Shown piece after piece: positions 4,967-5,648 of a stretch of 5,648 nucleotides of DNA. Source of the DNA: JANYCG01 sp031397915 (GTDB taxonomy: Bacteria; Pseudomonadota; Gammaproteobacteria; Burkholderiales; Burkholderiaceae_C); the NCBI GenBank assembly GCA_031397915.1, contig JANNMM010000345.1, positions 1-5,648 on the forward strand, given 5' to 3'. Numbering within the stretch: the first letter of the stretch is position 1; the number at the start of each line of letters is the position of its first letter. Both the position numbers and the translations under genes were made by a program. The notes under the pieces are model-generated. The model saw nothing but the letters and a program-made list of their open reading frames with translations, ran no database searches and had not been told where the DNA came from.

Positions 4967-5648
4967 TTATTTCGCGGCCTGGATGGCTTCCCACACACGG
5001 GCGGGCGAGGCGGGCATGTCGAATTCTTTCACACCAACATCACGCAGGGCGTCCAGCACCGCGTTGATGACGGCCGGGGGCGAACCAATCGCGCCGGCTT
5101 CACCGCAGCCCTTGGTGCCCAGCGGATTGTGGGTGCAGGGTGTGCAGATGGTGTCGATGGTGAAGTTCGGGAAGTCGTCCGCGCGGGGCATGGCGTAGTC
5201 CATGAACGAGCCGGTGAGCAACTGGCCGGTTTCGGTGTCGTAGACACAGTTTTCCAGCATCGCCTGGCCAATGCCCTGGACGATGCCGCCATGCACCTGG
5301 CCTTCGACGATCATCGGGTTGATGATGGTGCCGAAGTCGTCCACCGCGGTGAAGCGGTCGATGCGCACGACGCCGGTGGCCGGGTCGATCTCGACCTCGC
5401 AGATGTAGCTGCCGGCCGGGTAGGTGAAGTTGCTTGGGTCGTAGAAGGCGTTTTCGTTCAGGCCAGGCTCCAGCTTGTCGTGCGGGAAGTTGTGCGGCAC
5501 GTAGGCCGTCAGCGAGACGCTGGCGAACGGCACGCTCTTGTCGGTGCCGGCCACCGAGAACACGCCGTTGCTGAACTCGACATCGGTGTCGGCAGCTTCC
5601 ATCAGGTGCGCCGCGATCTTCTTGCCCTTGGCGATGACCTTGTCGAGT
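4967..5648 (-). CDS. coxL: Aerobic CO dehydrogenase-type molybdopterin large subunit (CoxL-like), C-terminal part, 5' end cut by window
   Basis: This is the catalytic Mo-binding subunit of a cytoplasmic xanthine oxidase family hydroxylase, the family that includes aerobic CO dehydrogenase. Only the last ~226 codons are visible. The reading frame runs open to the window edge, so the Met at 5602 is internal; the 15 codons before it read LDKVIAKGKKIAAHL and continue the protein. The sequence shows the conserved GQVHGGIVQGIGQA segment (codons around 5302-5261), typical of the Mo-pterin binding region. It also shows KGCGEAG, whose Glu (codon 5101-5099) matches the active-site base of the family, followed by GSPPAVINAV. 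The family is about 770-810 residues, so roughly 70% is missing, including the substrate-defining active-site loop. The stop TAA lies 23 bp before coxM. Membership of the family is secure. CO as substrate is inferred only from the neighbouring accessory genes; related enzymes act on other substrates. Confidence 0.93.
   Translation of the reverse strand, partial: LDKVIAKGKKIAAHLMEAADTDVEFSNGVFSVAGTDKSVPFASVSLTAYVPHNFPHDKLEPGLNENAFYDPSNFTYPAGSYICEVEIDPATGVVRIDRFTAVDDFGTIINPMIVEGQVHGGIVQGIGQAMLENCVYDTETGQLLTGSFMDYAMPRADDFPNFTIDTICTPCTHNPLGTKGCGEAGAIGSPPAVINAVLDALRDVGVKEFDMPASPARVWEAIQAAK

Noticed and set aside
4967..5602. A separate 211-residue protein starting at the Met at 5602
   Set aside because: The frame stays open to the window edge and the upstream codons read as continuing CoxL sequence; the Met is internal.
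1..5648. Insertion sequences, tRNA or rRNA genes, CRISPR arrays, prophage genes
   Set aside because: None seen. The window is tightly packed with one co-oriented metabolic cluster, and no repeat arrays or terminal inverted repeats were noticed.

Overview
The window carries part of an aerobic carbon-monoxide-dehydrogenase-type (xanthine oxidase family, molybdenum hydroxylase) gene cluster. All six genes lie on the minus strand, so transcription runs from high to low coordinates. High GC content, strong third-position GC bias (which produces long antisense shadow frames) and the protein flavour suggest a betaproteobacterium of the Burkholderiales, perhaps Comamonadaceae. That placement is an inference from style and was not tested by a search.

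Layout in transcription order: (1) 5648-4967, the C-terminal ~226 codons of the molybdopterin large subunit (CoxL-like), cut by the window edge. (2) 4943-4152, the complete FAD-binding medium subunit (CoxM-like), 23 bp downstream with a good Shine-Dalgarno. (3) 4151-3931, a 221-bp intergenic region: a GC-rich palindromic stretch, then a strong intrinsic terminator facing out of coxM, then an AT-rich stretch with a plausible sigma70-type promoter and an inverted repeat. (4) 3930-3013, CoxD, a MoxR-type AAA+ ATPase. (5) 3005-1809, CoxE, a VWA/MIDAS protein only 7 bp downstream. (6) 1778-1155, CoxG, an SRPBCC-fold protein with a C-terminal membrane anchor. (7) 1109-15, a two-domain XdhC/CoxF/CoxI-family molybdenum-cofactor maturation protein. 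The last 14 bases (1-14) hold nothing assignable.

Functionally, L and M are two of the three structural subunits; the [2Fe-2S] subunit CoxS is not in the window and would be expected upstream of coxL, beyond 5648. D, E and the XdhC-like protein are maturation factors that finish and insert the Mo active site. CoxG probably attaches the enzyme to the cytoplasmic membrane and its quinone pool. The order L-M-(terminator)-D-E-G-XdhC resembles the S-L-M arrangement of form II/putative CODHs rather than the M-S-L order of form I, but the diagnostic active-site loop of CoxL lies outside the window. Whether the true substrate is CO is therefore undecided.

This is a recognisable system rather than a new one. 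The most informative points are the split of the cluster into two apparent transcription units, the subunit order, and the membrane-anchored CoxG.
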